Source: Pandoraea pneumonica (GTDB lineage Bacteria; Pseudomonadota; Gammaproteobacteria; Burkholderiales; Burkholderiaceae). From it: 64,000 nt of DNA. The notes below the pieces were generated by a model, which worked only from the letters and a program-made list of their open reading frames with translations, ran no database searches and had not been told where the DNA came from. A program made the position numbers and the translations under genes. The DNA is taken from the NCBI RefSeq assembly GCF_902459645.1, contig NZ_CABPSK010000001.1, forward strand, positions 496,001 through 560,000. The letters are read 5' to 3'. Shown piece after piece: positions 62,687 to 64,000 of this stretch; position 1 is the first letter of the stretch, and each line of letters begins with the position of its first letter.

Positions 62687-63163
62687 ATGACACTGGACAT
62701 TGGGGACGTGGCCGCGCGGGCAGGCGTGCCGACATCGACCTTGCGGTATTACGAGGAGAAGGGGCTGATCGCCGCGACGGGGCGAAAGGGACTGCGGCGC
62801 CAGTACGACGAATCGGTACTCCAGACGTTGGCCCTCATCGCGCTGGGCCGGACGTCGGGATTCTCGCTCGATGAGATTGCGGGCATGTTGATGCCCAAGG
62901 GCAAAGCCAGCATTGACCGCGCGCGTCTGCAAGCGAAGGCCGACGAGATCGATCGCACGATCCGGCAGTTGAGTGCGCTGCGTGACGGCTTGCGCCATGC
63001 TGCGCAATGCCCGGCCACCGAACATTTGGCGTGTCCCCAGTTCCAGCGGATGCTGAAATTGGCAAGTGCACGGCGCATCGTGCATGAAGCGCCGAGCGCA
63101 CCCATCACCCCACGCGCCAATTCGCGCAAGGCAGGCAAAGCCCCCGCACGCAAGGCGGGTTAG
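62687..63163 (+). CDS. MerR-family regulator without an FeS cluster
   Basis: 158 aa from ATG 62687 (GAGG upstream); the in-frame TTG 62663 lies inside the operator. The winged helix-turn-helix is TLDIGDVAARAGVPTSTLRYYEEKGLIAATGRKGLRRQY (pieces). The effector end has CPATEHLACPQFQRML, which has two Cys 8 apart and does not match the SoxR C-x2-C-x-C-x5-C cluster. Likely autoregulated and controlling DUF2938 through the operator at 62652-62667. The inducer is unknown. Confidence 0.9.
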   Translation: MTLDIGDVAARAGVPTSTLRYYEEKGLIAATGRKGLRRQYDESVLQTLALIALGRTSGFSLDEIAGMLMPKGKASIDRARLQAKADEIDRTIRQLSALRDGLRHAAQCPATEHLACPQFQRMLKLASARRIVHEAPSAPITPRANSRKAGKAPARKAG

Positions 63164-63178
63164 CGCCCTGCGTTGGGC

Positions 63179-64000
63179 TTATTGCATCGGGCAAACGTTG
63201 GCAAGGCTACCCGGGGCATCCGGCGTCGCATGCAGCGCGGTTTGCGTGGCCGGAGTCCCGATGAGCGCCATCAGTCCGCAGGCCAGCGACCCACGCCAGT
63301 GGAAGTAATCGTGTCCGGTCGGCGTCGACGCGTACATCACGCGATACCCTTTCGCGCGCAACACGTCGCGCATGTGCCGCCCCGAGGTGCCGATGCCGAT
63401 CGGGCCGCGCCGGTCTTCAAACTGTCCCGACTCCAGATAGAACGTCACCGGCAGGCGTGGGCCGTTGGCATATTGACGAATCAGCCATCCCGTCTCGCGC
63501 GTGGCCGCATCGCCCTGTGACGGCGACCACCAATACGACCCCGACTGCGAGAGCACATTCCCGAACCACTGCGGCGCTTGCGATGCCGCCCACGCCGAGG
63601 CCAGTCCACCATAGCTCGACCCCGCGACCACCGTGCGAGCCGCCGGAGCCGACACGCCTTGCGCTTTCGCCCAGGGCATCAACTCATCGGCGAGAAAGCG
63701 AGCGAAGGCCGGGTTGGGCGGCAGTTCCTTGCCGCGCGTGTTCCCATCGATGACCCCCACGATGAGTGCGGCCGTGCGCGGAATGCGACCTTCGGCGATC
63801 AAATTGTCGAGGATGACGGGCGTGGGCACGGTATTCACATACGCGTGCGCATCGAACACCACGAGCAGCCCCTGCGCGTCGTCATTGGCGCGGTAGCCAG
63901 CGGGGCGATACACATAGACGTCGCGCGTATTGCCAAGCGCTGCGCTGGTAAATCGCGTCGCCTGTACCGTACCGGCGGGCACATTGTCGCGCCGGGCGAT
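63179..64000 (-). CDS. Fes-like esterase (alpha/beta hydrolase), 5' end outside window
   Basis: 273 codons plus stop are visible; the frame runs to the right edge, and the residues before the internal GTG at 63982 (IARRDNVPAGTV) continue the family pattern, so the start is outside. The esterase fold of enterochelin esterases is seen in RDVYVYRPAGYRANDDAQGLLVVFDAHAYV, AGSSYGGLASAWAAS (nucleophile Ser in G-x-S-x-G) and TPTGHDYFHWRGSLACGL (catalytic His). It may hydrolyse siderophore or other esters. Confidence 0.85.
   Translation of the reverse strand: MARRDNVPAGTVQATRFTSAALGNTRDVYVYRPAGYRANDDAQGLLVVFDAHAYVNTVPTPVILDNLIAEGRIPRTAALIVGVIDGNTRGKELPPNPAFARFLADELMPWAKAQGVSAPAARTVVAGSSYGGLASAWAASQAPQWFGNVLSQSGSYWWSPSQGDAATRETGWLIRQYANGPRLPVTFYLESGQFEDRRGPIGIGTSGRHMRDVLRAKGYRVMYASTPTGHDYFHWRGSLACGLMALIGTPATQTALHATPDAPGSLANVCPMQ

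Overview
The window reads as chromosome of a high-GC beta-proteobacterium. The mix of PHA-granule genes (acetoacetyl-CoA reductase, phasin, a phaC relic), many LysR regulators with divergent targets, RND efflux and an Fe-siderophore ABC/TonB/PiuC cluster fits Burkholderiaceae, most likely Pandoraea. That placement is inference from gene content and protein style, not from a search. I saw no rRNA, tRNA, CRISPR array, insertion sequence or prophage. Coding density is high, and about 60 protein genes are supported.

Layout. 1-7.8 kb: the end of an aldo/keto reductase, a tandem UspA protein, a ferredoxin-reductase-type flavoprotein divergent from an MFS exporter, an SHS-type carboxylate permease and a periplasmic TPR protein. 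7.8-14.6 kb: a four-gene minus-strand operon (membrane-fusion protein, RND pump, outer-membrane factor, TetR) in which every junction overlaps by 4 bases. 15.1-17.4 kb: phaB, a phasin, a C-terminal phaC relic on the opposite strand and a PAP2 protein. 17.7-26.5 kb: acyltransferase 3, GAF-GGDEF cyclase, M23 peptidase, then a metallophosphoesterase / cupredoxin / ECF sigma / anti-sigma run, tam and a ClC channel. 26.7-33.4 kb: a DUF1254 protein, then a specialised Hsp70 unit (TPR protein, HscC-like Hsp70, membrane-anchored J-like protein lacking HPD, conserved unknown protein). 33.4-36.4 kb: small accessory genes. 36.4-38.8 kb: an OmpR-type two-component pair. 39.0-45.5 kb: iron import, with a Fur-like box before a binding protein, permease, ATPase, TonB receptor and PiuC hydroxylase. 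45.6-57 kb: regulators (one AraC, four LysR) with their likely targets. 57-64 kb: a DapA-family gene with a long leader, a DUF4142 protein, MocR with a CMD-family target, an FRG-domain protein, DUF2938 with MerR, and the end of a Fes-like esterase.

The most unusual item is the leader of the dapA-like gene (58.0-58.3 kb). A good sigma70 promoter fires almost directly into a 32-codon ORF ending in three near-consecutive Lys codons. Its stop codon lies inside a 14-bp hairpin, followed by 180 nt and then a DHDPS-type protein with the expected catalytic residues. This looks like a candidate lysine-responsive leader. Other items worth a second look are the HPD-less J protein beside HscC, the phaC relic, a SoxR-box-like operator in front of a non-FeS MerR protein, and 10-bp-phased repeats upstream of the response regulator.
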